Positions 49,658-62,587 are shown, counted from the stretch's first letter. The stretch: DNA of 64,000 nt from Selaginella moellendorffii (GCF_000143415.4 NW_003314298.1:981967-1045966); one strand, 5' to 3'. Notes: generated by a model not told the origin, from the sequence alone. Numbers and translations are program-made.

Positions 49658-51265
49658 TCACAGTCTTCTAGCTTTGAGAGTTGCTCTCAGTGGTTGTTTC
49701 ATCACCACAGTAAACTCTTGTATGGGAGTTAGATCCACTGCTGTGTCGCCGGGCACTGTGTTCCACTCGAACTCTTGCACGAGACGAGCAAGGACGAGAT
49801 GGACGTGGAGAGTCGCTAGGCCGAGCCCGGGACAGATCCTCCGCCCGGCTCCAAACGGGATCAAGTTTAGCACCCCGGACGAGGCCGTGAAGTCGGCACT
49901 GGCACCCGGCCCCTCAAGAAACCTCTCGGGCTTGTACTCGTCAGGATTCGTCCACAGCTCCGGATCGTTGTTGATGGCGTAGATGTTGAAGAGCAGCGTT
50001 GCATGGACCGGGATATCGTAGCCTCCGAGCTTGCAAGGCTCGGTCACTGCGTGAGGAAGAGTGGTGTAGCCCGGTGGATGCTTGCGTAGAGTTTCCTTGA
50101 CGACGGCCTTGAGGTAGACGAGCTTGTCGATGTCTTTCTCGGTCACTGGCTTGTCTCCAACGCTGGAATGGATCTCCTCCAGGAGCTTCTTCTGGACGGC
50201 CGGGTGCTTGATCACGTTGGCGAGCGACCACTCGAGAGTGTTGGCGGTGGTGTCGGCTCCGGCGTTGAGAAACTCGGAGCACAGCACGATCAAGTCCTCG
50301 TCCGTGAGCTTGAGCTGATGATCCTCTTGCCGCTGGAGCGAGAACAGCGAGCTCAGGTAGGAGTTTTGATCGAGCTTGTCCTCGGCTGCCAGGAGCTTGG
50401 CCCTCTGGATCAGAGGCAGCAGGAGCTCCCTCCTCTCTCCGACGAGTTCCTCCAGCTTCAAATCCCTCGGCGATCGCTGGACAATCTTGAGAAGCGGGAC
50501 AAAGTCGCTCATCCTCCCACCGCGTCCAGCACTGGTGATCAAGTGCCGCAGCATTCGTTCCACACCATTCACGGCATCCTTGTCCAGCCACTGCCCAAAG
50601 CACATGTAGGAAAGAAGCGAGAAGACGGTGAACCTGAGCGTTGCAAGAACCGGTACCGCGCTGCATGACGTGCTGTCCGCGCGGCACTCCTTATCTACGC
50701 GGTACACAGGACTATCCGCGCTGTACTCCTTGTCTACCGTGCGGTACGACGGGCCGTCCGGGCTGTCCGCGCGTTGTGACGTCTGGCGAAGCTTCTCCAC
50801 GAGCTCACTGATAACGCGCTGCCTGGCGGGCTCAAAGGCGTGGACGCGGTGTGGGCTCAAGACGTGGCTTACCATGTTGCGCCGCACGGTACGCCAGTGA
50901 TGACCATAGGGCGCCGCGTTGATACTGCGGCGGTCGTTGCTCAGCCGGACCTGCCGCTCGGACAAGGATGGCCGCGACGAGAAAATGGAGCCCTTCTCGA
51001 TCAGGGCCTCGTGCGCGAGCTGCGAGCTCGAGATAACCACCAGGGGCACCGATCCAACGCGAAGTGTCATGATCGCGCCGTGCTGTCGGGCCAGATTTTG
51101 GAGATTCATGGGGCTCCCCAGCACCGATCGCATCTGGAGGAGATTGCCGAGGAGTGGGAAACCCCTTGGCCCCGGAGGGAGATGGGTTCGCCGCCTGGAG
51201 AGGAGAAGAAGCGAGGCGGCCAGGATCGCCACCGCCACAGCCAGGAATGCCACCATAAACGCCAT
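49658..51265 (-). CDS. Cytochrome P450, A-type (CYP71 clan, CYP77-like)
   Basis: A single-exon 535-aa P450. Residues 3-22 are the ER membrane anchor, followed by PPGPRGFPLLGN (30-41). The oxygen-binding helix motif is AGADTT (335-340), the ExxR motif is ETLR (391-394), PERF lies at 446-449 and the heme loop is FGAGRRICPG (471-480) with Cys478 as heme ligand. RKHPPGYTTLPHAVTEP and EFTVVMKQPLRA resemble the CYP77/CYP89 group, whose known members oxidise fatty acids, but the family assignment is tentative. Residues 166-202 (50,660-50,770) are an unusual insert of repeated ADSP..YR.VDKE units, explaining the slightly long protein. It diverges from the TPR gene, with 64 bp between start codons. 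Confidence 0.95.
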   Translation of the reverse strand: MAFMVAFLAVAVAILAASLLLLSRRRTHLPPGPRGFPLLGNLLQMRSVLGSPMNLQNLARQHGAIMTLRVGSVPLVVISSSQLAHEALIEKGSIFSSRPSLSERQVRLSNDRRSINAAPYGHHWRTVRRNMVSHVLSPHRVHAFEPARQRVISELVEKLRQTSQRADSPDGPSYRTVDKEYSADSPVYRVDKECRADSTSCSAVPVLATLRFTVFSLLSYMCFGQWLDKDAVNGVERMLRHLITSAGRGGRMSDFVPLLKIVQRSPRDLKLEELVGERRELLLPLIQRAKLLAAEDKLDQNSYLSSLFSLQRQEDHQLKLTDEDLIVLCSEFLNAGADTTANTLEWSLANVIKHPAVQKKLLEEIHSSVGDKPVTEKDIDKLVYLKAVVKETLRKHPPGYTTLPHAVTEPCKLGGYDIPVHATLLFNIYAINNDPELWTNPDEYKPERFLEGPGASADFTASSGVLNLIPFGAGRRICPGLGLATLHVHLVLARLVQEFEWNTVPGDTAVDLTPIQEFTVVMKQPLRATLKARRL

Positions 51266-51329
51266 AGTGACAAGATGCCCTAGCTAAGAGCCCTAAAAAC
51301 AGAGGCCAAGAGGGTTTAGGGTTTTAGCG
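51266..51329. promoter_or_regulatory. Compact bidirectional promoter/leader between P450 and TPR genes
   Basis: Only 64 bp separate the two divergent start codons. The 5' leaders and core promoters of both genes must overlap each other or extend into the opposite coding regions. No clear TATA box is visible in this interval. Confidence 0.6.
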
Positions 51330-54267
51330 ATGGTCGCTACACGCTTGCTGCTTCTGGCCAGGAATTCCTTCGCGGCTAGACGATCGCTCTGTTGTCACAG
51401 CAGTGCCGCATTCTTGGAGCACGAGATTTGGGAGATTTGTAGCCGGCGAAGCTCGGGATTTCCATCGCTGCTGCCTTCCAGGTATTTTGGTAGCAATGCC
51501 GGTGCTGGCAGCGGTAAGAAAGTGGCGAAGGAGGAGAAATCCGTGATCCCGGCCGCAGGTAATTCTCGTGCTTCGAGAAAAGGGGAAGATCACTCGAAAG
51601 CAAATGAGAATATGGAGGACAAGCCAAAGCGAACGAAGAAAGTGGAAGAACCGACGTTGCCGGCTTCGAGAAAAGGAGATGTCGAGGAGGTGGCCGATGG
51701 AGCGAAGGCTAAACCCAAGAAAACGAAGGTGGTGGAGACCGAGGCAAAGCTTTTAGCTGCCAGGAAAGGTCTTGGCAGTAACGAAGCGATCGAGGGAGCC
51801 AAACCAAAGCCAAAGCGATCGAGAAAAGTGAAGGGCGAGGAAGAAAAAGACTCCAGTGTTTCAGGAAATGGCAAAGAGGTGACTAAAGCGAAGTCGAAAG
51901 GGACGAAGAAAGTGCCAGTAGAGGAAGGAATGGAGTCCGAGCTATCAGCTCCAGGCCAGAGGAAAACATCTAAGCCAAGGACACAGTCTGCAAAGAAGGT
52001 GGAGGAAACTGTGAAGGCTGTCGGGACAGTTGGTTTAGTAGCAGAGAATAGTATGGAGTTGGAAAAGAAAGTTGAGAAGAGACCACCAAAGCCAGGGAGG
52101 CAAGCTGCAAAAAAGATGGAGCTACTGGATGAAGCTGCGAGGATTGCCGGGACAGATGGTTTAGTAGCAGAGGATTCAGAGAAAAGTATAGAGCTAGAAA
52201 TGAAGGAACCGGATCGGGTCGTGGTGGTAGAATCATCGCCGCAAAGTTTGGACGTTCAAGGCAAGAGAGATACTAGTGGGACTAAAAGTCCAGAGTTCGT
52301 GGAAAACAATCTAGATTCGGAAATAAGCGTACCACTTGTGGAAGAGTCCGGGGCGTCGCAGCAAGCTTCGGACGATGCAGCGAAGCCAGAGACAACAGAG
52401 ACTGTGAAGGTTGCTGAGACAGACAACGTGGTTGTAGAAAAAGATTCAAAGGTGGCAGAACCATCGCCAAATCAAGCGAAGACGCAGTATGAAAATGTGG
52501 TCACAGCGGGAGCAAAACAGGATGACTTTCTTGAGGTGGATGACGAGCTCAAGGAGTTTCTCATGGACAGAAAGCTACAGCAGGAGCAAGCCGAGGAGGA
52601 CGAGGACGACGAAGGCGACCACGACTACGTATGGGACTACAGGGACATCAGGCAGCTGCCAAGCTCTGTGAAGCACCTCGAGAAGAAGCTCAAGGAGCTC
52701 TCCAGCACCGCTCCTTCAGACGACCGAAGGATCGCGGTGGTAAAGCTCAAACTTGGTCAGGAGCTGTGCTCGAGTGAGCACCTGTCGCCACAGAGAGCAG
52801 TGGACCTTGCGAACGAAGCTCTCAAAGTTCTCGGAGTTGGTGGCGATGGTTCCATCGAGCAGGGAATGTGCCTCGCGGTGCTGGGAGCTGGATACCGGGG
52901 GCTCGAGCAGTACGAGAAGAGTTTCTCTTACCTGAAACGAGCCTCGACGTGTTTCGACGAGATGAACGAGAAGGGCCAGGAAGTTGTCCGCGAGATGCAG
53001 TTCACTACGAACCAGCTCGGCGTCACGTACTTGTCTCTGGGCCGGATCAAGCAAGGCGTGGAGTCTCTGATAGAGGCGCTGGATCTCCAAGAGACGGTGC
53101 TACCATGCGACGATCCCGACCTCGGCAGCGACTTCCGCAAGGCCGCGGAGCACTTGTGTGACGTAGAGCAGTGGGAGGAGGCCAAGAAGCTGTGCGAGAA
53201 AGCCATTCGTATCCACAGCAAGATCAAAGGCTTTGACAACGAGGAAGTTGGCCACGACAGGAAAATCATGGCACGGATTTACAGGGGCTTGAGCCAGCAC
53301 GAGAAGGCGCTGGAACAGTTTAGAATCGCGAGGCAGATCTTCAACGAGGACGAGGAGAACACCTACTGGGCCAACATGGGAATAGCGGACTCGCAGATGT
53401 GCATGGAGAGCTACAGCGAAGCCATCGCGACGATAGAAGGGGCGATGGAGTCGATTCCAAAGAAGCCAGTGACTTACAGAGGGACTGCTTATCTCAAGCT
53501 CGCCAAGGCGTTCTATCTCAAGAAGGACTTTAACGAAGGACTCAAGAGGTTGATGGCTGCTCTCGAGTTCTACAAAGCGAACCTTGGTGCCGGCTCCATG
53601 GACGAGACTGCCAGCCAGCTCCACGAGATCGCGGCGCTGTTTGACGCGATGGGAGACGTCAAAGGCTCCATCAGGACGCTGAAGATCGCCATCGCCGCCT
53701 ACGACTGCGTCCCTGGAGCGGAGAAGCTAGTGATGAACGCAAAGATGGACCTTGGCTCGCAGCTTATACGGCACAAGAAGCCCGAGAGCGCGCTGCATTA
53801 CTACGAGGAGGCCATGGAACTGTCCAGGAAGCTCGAGTTGCCGAGCCTCAACCTTCTCACCTTGACGGGGATAGCACACATGGAACTCTCGAATCACCAG
53901 GCCGCGCTGGAGGTGCTGCAAGAGGCTAAAGCTTTGCTCGAGAGCCCGGAACAGATGAAGCGCTCGGACCTGTCCAAGAAGATTTGCTTCCCGAAGCTCC
54001 CCGTCTATCACAACTTGGTCACGTGCTACCAGCATTTCGAAAGGTATGTCTTGCTTTTCTCGCTTTCTATCATTCTTTTCCATCTTTGCTAATGCTCGAG
54101 CGATCGCTTGGCGCAGATATGACGACGCTCTCGACTGCCAAAAGCTTTTGGTGGCGGAGCTGCGCATCGCCGGACGCGAAGCCGAGGAAAAGCTCCCCGA
54201 CGCGACGCGAGTGCTCGAGGAACTCATGGAGAGGAGCAGCAAACTCCCCGTCCAAGCTCAAGCGTGA
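51330..54267 (+). CDS. TPR protein related to plant kinesin-light-chain-like proteins
   Basis: Two exons (51,330-54,043; 54,117-54,267) joined by a 73-bp GT-AG intron give 954 aa. Residues 1-50 are rich in Arg/Ser/Leu with few acids, suggesting a mitochondrial or plastid transit peptide. Residues 55-395 are a low-complexity Lys/Glu/Ala region with repeated KKV-E motifs. An acidic stretch (about 398-432) precedes the folded part. From about 465 to the end there are successive helical TPR-like units (for example YEKSFSYLKRASTCFDEM, EKALEQFRIARQIF and PESALHYYEEAMELS). This is the arrangement of plant kinesin-light-chain-related proteins; some of those guide cellulose synthase or microtubules, while the long N-terminal extension here suggests an organellar member. 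Function is inferred only. Splicing restores HFERYDDALDCQKLL across the junction. Confidence 0.88.
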
Positions 54268-54613
54268 CTCTCGGGTACCTTGTCCTCTTTTCACGATCAC
54301 GAGAAGTTGATAAATAGATAGAGATGGTTTTAAAGCTTCGTGTGGAATTCTTACTGTTTTCTTCCATCGCGAATGCAGGCTTGAGTCTCGGGAGTCGTAC
54401 TAACAAGCGCAAAAGTCCGTACGGGGGAGTTTACATTGTGGAAGATCCTTTGAGCAAAGAAACGAGGCGTTTTGGCACGTTATAGCGATTCCAGGTGGGC
54501 TTTTTGCTGTTTGGATCACGCATCCGGCTAGAGCGAGAGCTTGTGGGTCACAGGGTAGAGAGAGAGAGAGAGGCTTTCCTTTTAGGGAAGTGGAAAGAAG
54601 TGAGAGCCAAGAA

Positions 54614-55478
54614 ATGGCGAGCTCCAGGAGCAAGATTCCGGCTTACACGCCGGCGCTCGTCATCGGCTTGGTGGTGGTGGCGCTCTTGGGTTTCCAGACG
54701 CTCCGGGAACGCAATTCCACCAGTGCTGCGCTATACCAGAAGGAGAGCGAGATCGTCAAGCTCCATCTAGAGCTCCAAGTAAGTGGTCTTTCTTTCTTTC
54801 GCTCTATCTTCTCTTAAGGACTTGATTAGTCGTCGAGGACGAACTTACACGAGTTTTTTCTTTTCCTTTTGCTCTTGGCAGGAGGTTCTCAAGTCGTCCG
54901 AGCAGCTGCAAAGAACAGTGTCTAGCCTCCGAGCCGAGAAGAGCAAGCTTGCGACTGATACCAGTAGCTTGAACTCGCAGCTTGCCCAGCTCGAGAAGTA
55001 CCGGGGTTCCACCGAGGACAGGAAGAGGAACTTGGAGGAGACCGTGCAAAGCAAGGAGGAGGAGATCGAGGAGCTCAAGGAGCAGTTGGGGAAGATGCAG
55101 CACAGCGCCGAGGAGCTGCGGGAGCTCAAGCAGCAGATTCGTGAGCTCGAGGAGAAGCTGAAGTTGGCTCAAACGGGTGGTGGCGCTGGGGTGAAGAAAC
55201 CGGAAGCGAAGGAATTCGTGTCGGGTCTGGAGGATGAGGATCCCAAGGCCCGAAACTCGACAGCTCTGGAAGACGAGAAAGAAGACGAGGAGGCGAGGAC
55301 GACTGAGGAGTCTTCGAAAGATGAAGATGATTCAAAAGAGGAGGACGAGAAGAATTTGGAGGAAGGAGTCGAAGAGGACAACGAGCAGGATAAGTTGGAC
55401 GAAGATAGCAAGTCTGCGGAGTTGGATCTGGAAGAAGGAAGTTTGGGTGGAGATAACAACCAGGAGGCCGCAGAATAG
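54614..55478 (+). CDS. Single-pass membrane coiled-coil protein with acidic tail
   Basis: Two exons (54,614-54,778; 54,882-55,478) with a 103-bp GT-AG intron give 253 aa. The first ATG with good context (AGAAATGGCG) is at 54,614. Residues 12-27 (TPALVIGLVVVALLGF) are a transmembrane anchor preceded by a short basic N-terminus. That suggests a type II protein with the bulk in the lumen, or a signal anchor. Residues 45-155 form a heptad-rich coiled coil, and the last 85 residues are very acidic (EDEKEDEE, EEDEKNLEEG). I do not recognise the family; the layout recalls Golgi or ER tether-like proteins. Its stop codon is 79 bp from that of the convergent AP-5 zeta gene. Confidence 0.85.
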
Positions 55479-55557
55479 TTTGTTTGTTGGAAAAAGTTCC
55501 AACTCGAGAGCTTAGCTTCTCTTTTACCTTGAAGTCTGTAAAGAGTTTTTGCGTGTT

Positions 55558-58106
55558 TTAAGAAGCTACACTTTGGCCGATGATGTCTGAGAAGGAGAAG
55601 TCGTGGAATGGCAAACCTGACAAAATAAGACCAAGGAGCTTGAAACTTTTCTGAAAAGACGAGCTAAACCGAATCTTACCTTCTCGTTCGTCGAGGAGAT
55701 AAAACGGGATGTTGGCGACTGCCAGTGTTTGAGCTTTGCTCCATTCCACCGTTCCAGGCCTGTGCTGGCCACCCAAGATTGACGAGCAAATCGCGTGGTC
55801 GTGCATCAGACCTAGGTAGTCACGAGCTCTTCTCCAGACGATCTTATCGAGTAGCTGATGTGATCGTGCCACCTTCGAAGCAATCAAGAACAGCAACTTA
55901 AACTCCCTCAGAGAAGGAGAAAAAATAAAAAAAAGAAACAAACCTTGGCAAGGCACACTCGAGCTCTAGGTGAGAGCTCTCGATGGCACGTTGCAAGCTT
56001 TGCTATGGCGGTTATGACAAAACATAGCAGCCGGGACTGGGCCGGGACGGCAGAAGTTTTACGCCTGGATGTTTGTAAAGATTAGACACAACGTAAGCTG
56101 TGAGAAACTTCAATTACCTTGACGAGAGGTTTTCGTAGAGAACCAGCTCCAGAGTTTCAAAGAGCTCTCTTGCAGCATCCTTAAAATGCGTACCACCACC
56201 TCCATGTTCTCCAATCGCCCAGCATAGTTGCAAAGCAAGCTCAGTCTAGCAAATGCAATGTAAGTTTAGCGCTCAAACATTGCGAAATCCATCTTACTTT
56301 GCCGTCACTTGTTTGAGGTTGACTGACGCTGTCCGTGATGGGCTTCTGCGATGTTTTTACTTCTTTTGGAATAACGATTTCAAATAGATAAGAAAGGCTT
56401 ACCTTCAAAAGAGCAATGAATTGAGGAGATTTCTTAAAGCAAGCGTGAATAAACTGAAAACACGTTTGTTGGACCTGATTTAAGACACGAGTCAGCTTAT
56501 GAGTTAACTAATCTTGCTTACCTCGATTGAAAATGCCTTATCCGGAAACATGGCATCGATTCTGAAGAATACCATAGGTAAAAGAGCGCAGAGTAGTGCT
56601 AAACATACAAAGAGCAGCGGGGATTAAATGCAAAAACCAAAGGCTTGGAACTTACAATCGCTCACGTCTCGCAATGCGATGTCGAAATAGACTTGCAAAA
56701 GCTGCGGGCTAAATTTCAGAGCGTGTTTAAGCTTGTTGGATTGTACAGACCCCATTGCTGCTTCCAACGTGGCCTTCATTCCAGGATACGACCAATGACG
56801 TTCCTGCAAGATGAACCTTCTTAACCTCAAAGCAATAGAGTCACTTCTTGTTACCGCTAAGCCTTCGTTTTCATCTTTCAAGAGGTCCGAAAACAGATCA
56901 TCTGCCTCGTAATGCGAATTTCTTCCAGAGCCTTCTTTGCTGGAATCGTCGCCCCCATCAATGAAAGTTCCTGTGTAAGCTTCGTCCATCAATGCCAGAA
57001 GTGCCTGAGAAACGAATAAACAAATCGCACAACTTAATGAGCATGTATATCACCTCGGGTGCCGGGTTCTTTCGAATGTTTCCCATGTTTCCGTGTAGAG
57101 ATCCAGTGCGTTGTTCTAGACTCTCCAGAGCCAGGACCAAAGCTGCATAAAAACTTCACACGCTTCAACTTCAGAAATCGACTCATAGCTCGGAGATACT
57201 CACTCGGCAGGTCCAGAAGAGCCAAGAACAGCTGCAAAAATGACGGCGGCCCCATGAGCGCGGGAAACAGCTGCAAAAATGGTGTGTCGAGGCTATAAAG
57301 CAACAGAAAATCAGAAGATGGAGATAAACTACCGCAAAAAAAAATTCACTCACGTTTCATCTCTCCAAGCAATCACCTTGAGGAGCAAAGGAAAGAACTG
57401 CGCAGTCAAAACTATAGCACATGAGATAGATGCGACAGCAATGAAAGTTCGATACCAACCTGAGGAAGAACACTCGAATAGGAAAGCAAAAGCTTCATCT
57501 TGTTGTGATTTAGGAAAGCCACAGTCGCAGCTGCTACAGCAGGATCTGCATATTGCCTGGAAAAAACAAAAATGCTCATCAAATAAAAGAAAAGAAAGAA
57601 TGAATGAAAGAAAGAACAAAGAAACTCTAACACTTACTTGACGAGGCATGAGCGAAAAAAAGCTCGCAAACTTGGATCCGCATCGTGAAGAACAGTCTCT
57701 CCATGATCCAGAAAAAACTGTAATATAGCCTGTTGTGTGCAAGAAAATAAAAAGCTAAGAACTTTCCCAACCAAAAAATTCCAAGCTCGTACCAGCGCAA
57801 CTAGAGCGGTGCTGGGACGTTGTGTCGACGAAGAACAGCATCGCTGGAAGAGCTTCGTCATGGCGGGATAAACTCTCGTCACCAAATCCTCGTTCCCTTC
57901 ACTCTTACACATCGCATTGAGCCTTTCCACCTGAGAAACAGAAACACCCCATCTCCTCTTTAGAAATCACAGCAAAAGAAAAATCCAGCATCCTCGTTAC
58001 TAACCGCATCGCGAACCGAGGTGTCGGCCGTGTCGATCGCCGAGGAATCCCGGCCGGCACCGAGCGAGAGAATCCGGAGACAAATCGCCCACTCCCTCTC
58101 CTCCAT
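55558..58106 (-). CDS. AP5Z1: AP-5 adaptor complex subunit zeta
   Basis: Sixteen exons join in frame to 548 aa: 58106-58005, 57930-57793, 57729-57638, 57556-57460, 57397-57354, 57292-57204, 57142-57054, 57004-56855, 56803-56656, 56598-56522, 56474-56403, 56345-56298, 56245-56118, 56064-55944, 55872-55680 and 55616-55558. All introns are GT-AG, 47-81 bp. The product follows plant AP-5 zeta throughout: ILQFFLDHGETVLHDADPSL, LLALMDEAYTGTF, DDLFSDLLKDENEGLA, ELALQLCWAIGEHGGGG, SRLLCFVITAIAKLAT, WRRARDYLGLM and the end PFHDFSFSDI. AP-5 is a late-endosomal/lysosomal sorting adaptor working with the SPG11/SPG15 pair in animals; zeta is its alpha-solenoid large subunit. The start codon lies 65 bp after the stop codon of the COP10-like gene on the same strand. 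Confidence 0.93.
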
Positions 58107-58171
58107 ATCTCCTCAGTGCAAGAGATTTTAGGGCTCCTCCCGAAGCTTTTTAAAGATTTTTAAACTGTTAA

Positions 58172-58860
<689 letters not shown>

Positions 58861-61800
58861 CCCCAAACCCCTGTTTCTATGAAGAACCCTAAAAGTGTAA
58901 ACTGAAGAACCCTAAAAATTTGATTAACGGTTTCATCAGCAAAGCTCACAAACCTTTGCATTTTTCATCCATCATTCTCATGCTTCAAGTTGGGCACTGC
59001 AAGACTATCAAAATAGCATATAGAGGATAAATTCTTTTTTTGAAATTTGAGAGATCGAGATTCTTGTGTGATTTGGTAGGGACCAAAGAACATGTTATGT
59101 TTGTGTGCTACATCATGTTTGGGTCCTTGTTTCTACAGGCAAGGGAAAAGGGTGGATGCAACACAGCCATCAGCATTGTAAGGAGAGCAAATAAATTATA
59201 ACATCTTTGAAGAAATTTGGGAGGTCCTCTCCTGTCTGTGTGGGAGACACAAGACCATCCATCTACAATACCTGGAAACAAATTTGACATCCCTCCCTCC
59301 ACTTCTTGCTTTTGAACATGGGTAGCACAATTTTTATGATAAAGGGATTGATCCAACCCTTTCAACAAACACATTTGTTTTCTCTCATTCTTTTATTTTT
59401 TATTTTGACCACTGGCCTATCAACTCCCTCCCTTTTCTTGGGCCACTTGAAGGACCAAACTCCCTCATTGTTGTGATAGTGTTCTCTTGGTTCCATGTAC
59501 TAGAGATTTCTCTCCTTTTTATTTCTGCTCCTTTTTCTGATTATTTTAGGATTAAATTGCCTTTCCTCGTGAGGTGAGGCGATCCATCGCCAGCTAGTGT
59601 ACAGACAAATCAAATAAAAAAGCTCATCCAATTTGATAGATATACGTATATGTATGCAATTATAAATACTATTAAGATATACCCGAATTTATGAATTACA
59701 TATGCCTGAGTTCCTGCAAGCATTCTTTTCCAAGTGAAAACGACACTACCATGCTTATTTTTTGTATAAATCGATCAAAACGCACACCGAGCAGCGAGCC
59801 AACTTTATGGTTTTTATCAAAAGCCGAGGTGATCGAGAGGATCACTTTCACTTCACGGAGACGAAGTTAGGGAAGGACTCGATCCAGGATCTGACGCCCA
59901 ATTTAAAACGCTGAGGCCCATGCTACCGCAATTCGTACGCTCTACGTATAACTCCTTTCTATATGTTTCTTAGCAGGGGTTCCTTGTTTCCCAAGAGAGG
60001 CGTAAGATTAGACACGGGGTCGCCATCTATCCAATCTCTTCCGGCCACCGAGCTGGCATTTTCATGGAATACTCTATCGCCATTGTCTTCATTAAAGCTT
60101 GTTTTTGAGATCTCAATCTCAGAAAATTGATGGGATTGGATTGAATTGATTGATTGGTGCAAGATGTTTTGATGGCTGAGTTGTGCTCCTCCTCTACTTT
60201 TGGTTCTTTTTCTTTTGTTCTTCCTGTGTGTTAGGTCTTAGCTTCCTCCTCCTCACCTTTTGCCTTCTCCTTTCATTCGCTGAAATTCAGACAAGTATCC
60301 AGATTATTTCATGAAATTCTCAAAGGAGAAGATCAACGAGGGTCGTTGTCCCAGAAAATATAGAAAGATTCTGTCTCACTCCATCTCTCTGGTGGTATTC
60401 AAGCTGGCATTCGTGTTGTAGGTGGTAGACATTTCAACTGTTTTTACCAAGCATGCTCAAAAGGGGTTTAAAACGACGTCAAAATCTTTTTCCGGTAAAA
60501 AGATGACATGTATTTCCCACGTATTCTTGTGGCGTACATACACGTCAACATATGCGCAGTCGAGTTGGTGAAAGATCGGGATGGGACATCGTTCCCTCCC
60601 CACTAACTAACTTAAGACTCTTTAGCGAAAACAAAAGGTGGCGGAGTGTAAAGAAAGGTGGTAAACTCAGTGGACTATGAGAGGCTACTTGCTGGGTTCA
60701 GAAAAAAGAATTGCACCACCTTTTGCCCCTCCCCATGTGCATGCGTTCAGAGGATCAAAGCTAAGGATCCAAAGACCCGAAAGCGCTAGGGTTTGAGGAT
60801 TTTACAGTGACATTCCAACCTACCAGCCACCACCGCCACCTTCCAAAAGAAAGAAACAACAAGTTGGCGGCGCAAAAGAAGAAAAAAGTTTGGCCGCCTT
60901 TAAAAACTGGGGGAATTTAACGTAAAGGGTGGAATGAAACAGAGCGTTAACGGGATATGTAGCTCGCTTTCTAGGGTTTGTTTGTTCTGGCAGCCATTTT
61001 CTTTTTTTTTCTGGCGCTTTATATTTTACTATTATGATCGTGAAATAAAGAAATATTTGTTGGAAGTTTGTGCGTGTTGAGAGAGGGTAAAAAATCATCA
61101 GATGTTCTTGTCGTTGATGTTGGGGTGTTGGGAAGCATGCATGTTAGATTTGCCCGTTTGAATCCAACGGAGGGTTTTGTGTTTTTATTTTATGTTTTCC
61201 AAGACTTTTCAATCTTTTTTCCTGTTGTGTCACGGTTTTTGATCAAAGGAAAGCAGAGCTTACGAGAGCATTCATTTCATAGTTTTTTTGCATTCCATTC
61301 GATGCATTCCAAAAACCCTGTCCCCCTTTCGAGGTAAAGAACAAACAAAGAGAAGCAACAAAAACAACGCGGTGGGTGTTGGTGGCCTCTCGACGTCGAT
61401 GGCTTCTTCGACCTTCAAACTTGCAAGAAGAAAAAAATCAACAGTAAATTGCTTTTCCTTTTCTTTCCAGCTTTCTTTTCTAGCTTTTCCTATATGGTGG
61501 TGTTGGTCCTCCAAAGTCCTTCACCACATTCAAGGCAGAGTATCGAGAAGGAAAAAAAAAATGCAGCAGGAGGAGAAGATGGTGACGATGACGAACTTCT
61601 TCTTGGCGATGGTGACCAATACGAGCGAGTACTCTTGCCTTAACACCCGTTAAGCTGGATCCATCCGTGCGTTTAAAGCTGAGATTTGTGGGGCATGGAG
61701 TGCGAGTACTCGAAGATCTCCCTGGATTTGTAACCATTTCAGGCAAATCTCCTCGATAAAAATCACACTTTTCTTTGTGTTCCATCTCACCAAGTTGGCA

Positions 61801-62520
61801 CAAACACCATTTCTTTTTTGTTAGGTCAAAGGCAAGAGGCAATGAGAAGCGCAGCGATGCTCGTCTTGTTGGGTGGAGCTGGCATGGATTCCCAAGCAAC
61901 TTTCGGTGCTCCATAGGTAAAGCTCTCATCTTTTCCTCCATAGTTTTGCCCAGCAGCAGTGTGGAAATGCGGGCTTAGCTTAGTGCTCATCACAAAGCCC
62001 CTCTTTCTTTTTGAGCTTGTGTAAGCTCCTGTTAGCACTATAACTCCACGAACAAAGCAAGCAAGCCACTGTGTCTCCGTGTGTGTCTTTGTGTCTTTGT
62101 GTCTGTGGTTTGAAAGCGAGACTTGATCTTCCTCCAGCTTTTTTTTTTCTTTGAGTTGAGGGAACTTTGGTTTTCTCTTTTTGTGTATGTGTGTAGCGGC
62201 TAGGATTGACAAATTCCCTTCACCAAATCCCTGGCACCCTGCCGCTCTGCTGGTTTGTTGGGTGCCCTTTCGTTCTCACCAGTTTTTAGAGCGTCTATGA
62301 GAGAGAGAGGAGTTCTTCCTCGTCATGGAGGACGGCGAGCAAAGCTTGCGAGCTTAAAACTGTGTTACGAGGGGTGAGAGCCGTCATATCCATCGCCACC
62401 GGCCTCTTTTGCCCTCTTGCTGTCTTCTAAATCGCTCTCTCTTTCCTCTCTCTCTTTCTCTTTGCATATAAGCCCAGCTTCTTTCCATTCCAAACTTGCA
62501 ACTCAAAAACTCAGGGAGAG
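58861..62520. other. Intergenic region without recognisable gene
   Basis: About 3.7 kb between the COP10-like gene and the kelch gene. Frames of 60-153 codons occur on both strands (for example 59,108-59,374 and 61,480-61,941 on the - strand, 61,288-61,653 on the +). None shows a domain, and their composition is unlike the neighbouring coding regions. It presumably holds the promoters of both flanking genes. C/T-rich tracts with (CT)n near 62,420-62,465 precede the kelch gene's leader. Confidence 0.5.
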
Positions 62521-62587
62521 AGAACAAGAGGACGGAGAAGTTTTTGTGTCTCGGTTTCTTCTCTTCGATTTCGTGAGAGGCACGGAG

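Noticed and set aside
50168-51287. Several + strand frames up to 166 codons
   Set aside because: They are antisense to the P450, which has all family motifs in its own frame.
52716-54242. Long - strand frames (up to 174 codons)
   Set aside because: They are shadows of the TPR gene with no domain of their own.
60820-61941. Possible genes in the 58.9-62.5 kb gap
   Set aside because: The open frames are short or low-complexity and show no domain or consistent splice structure.
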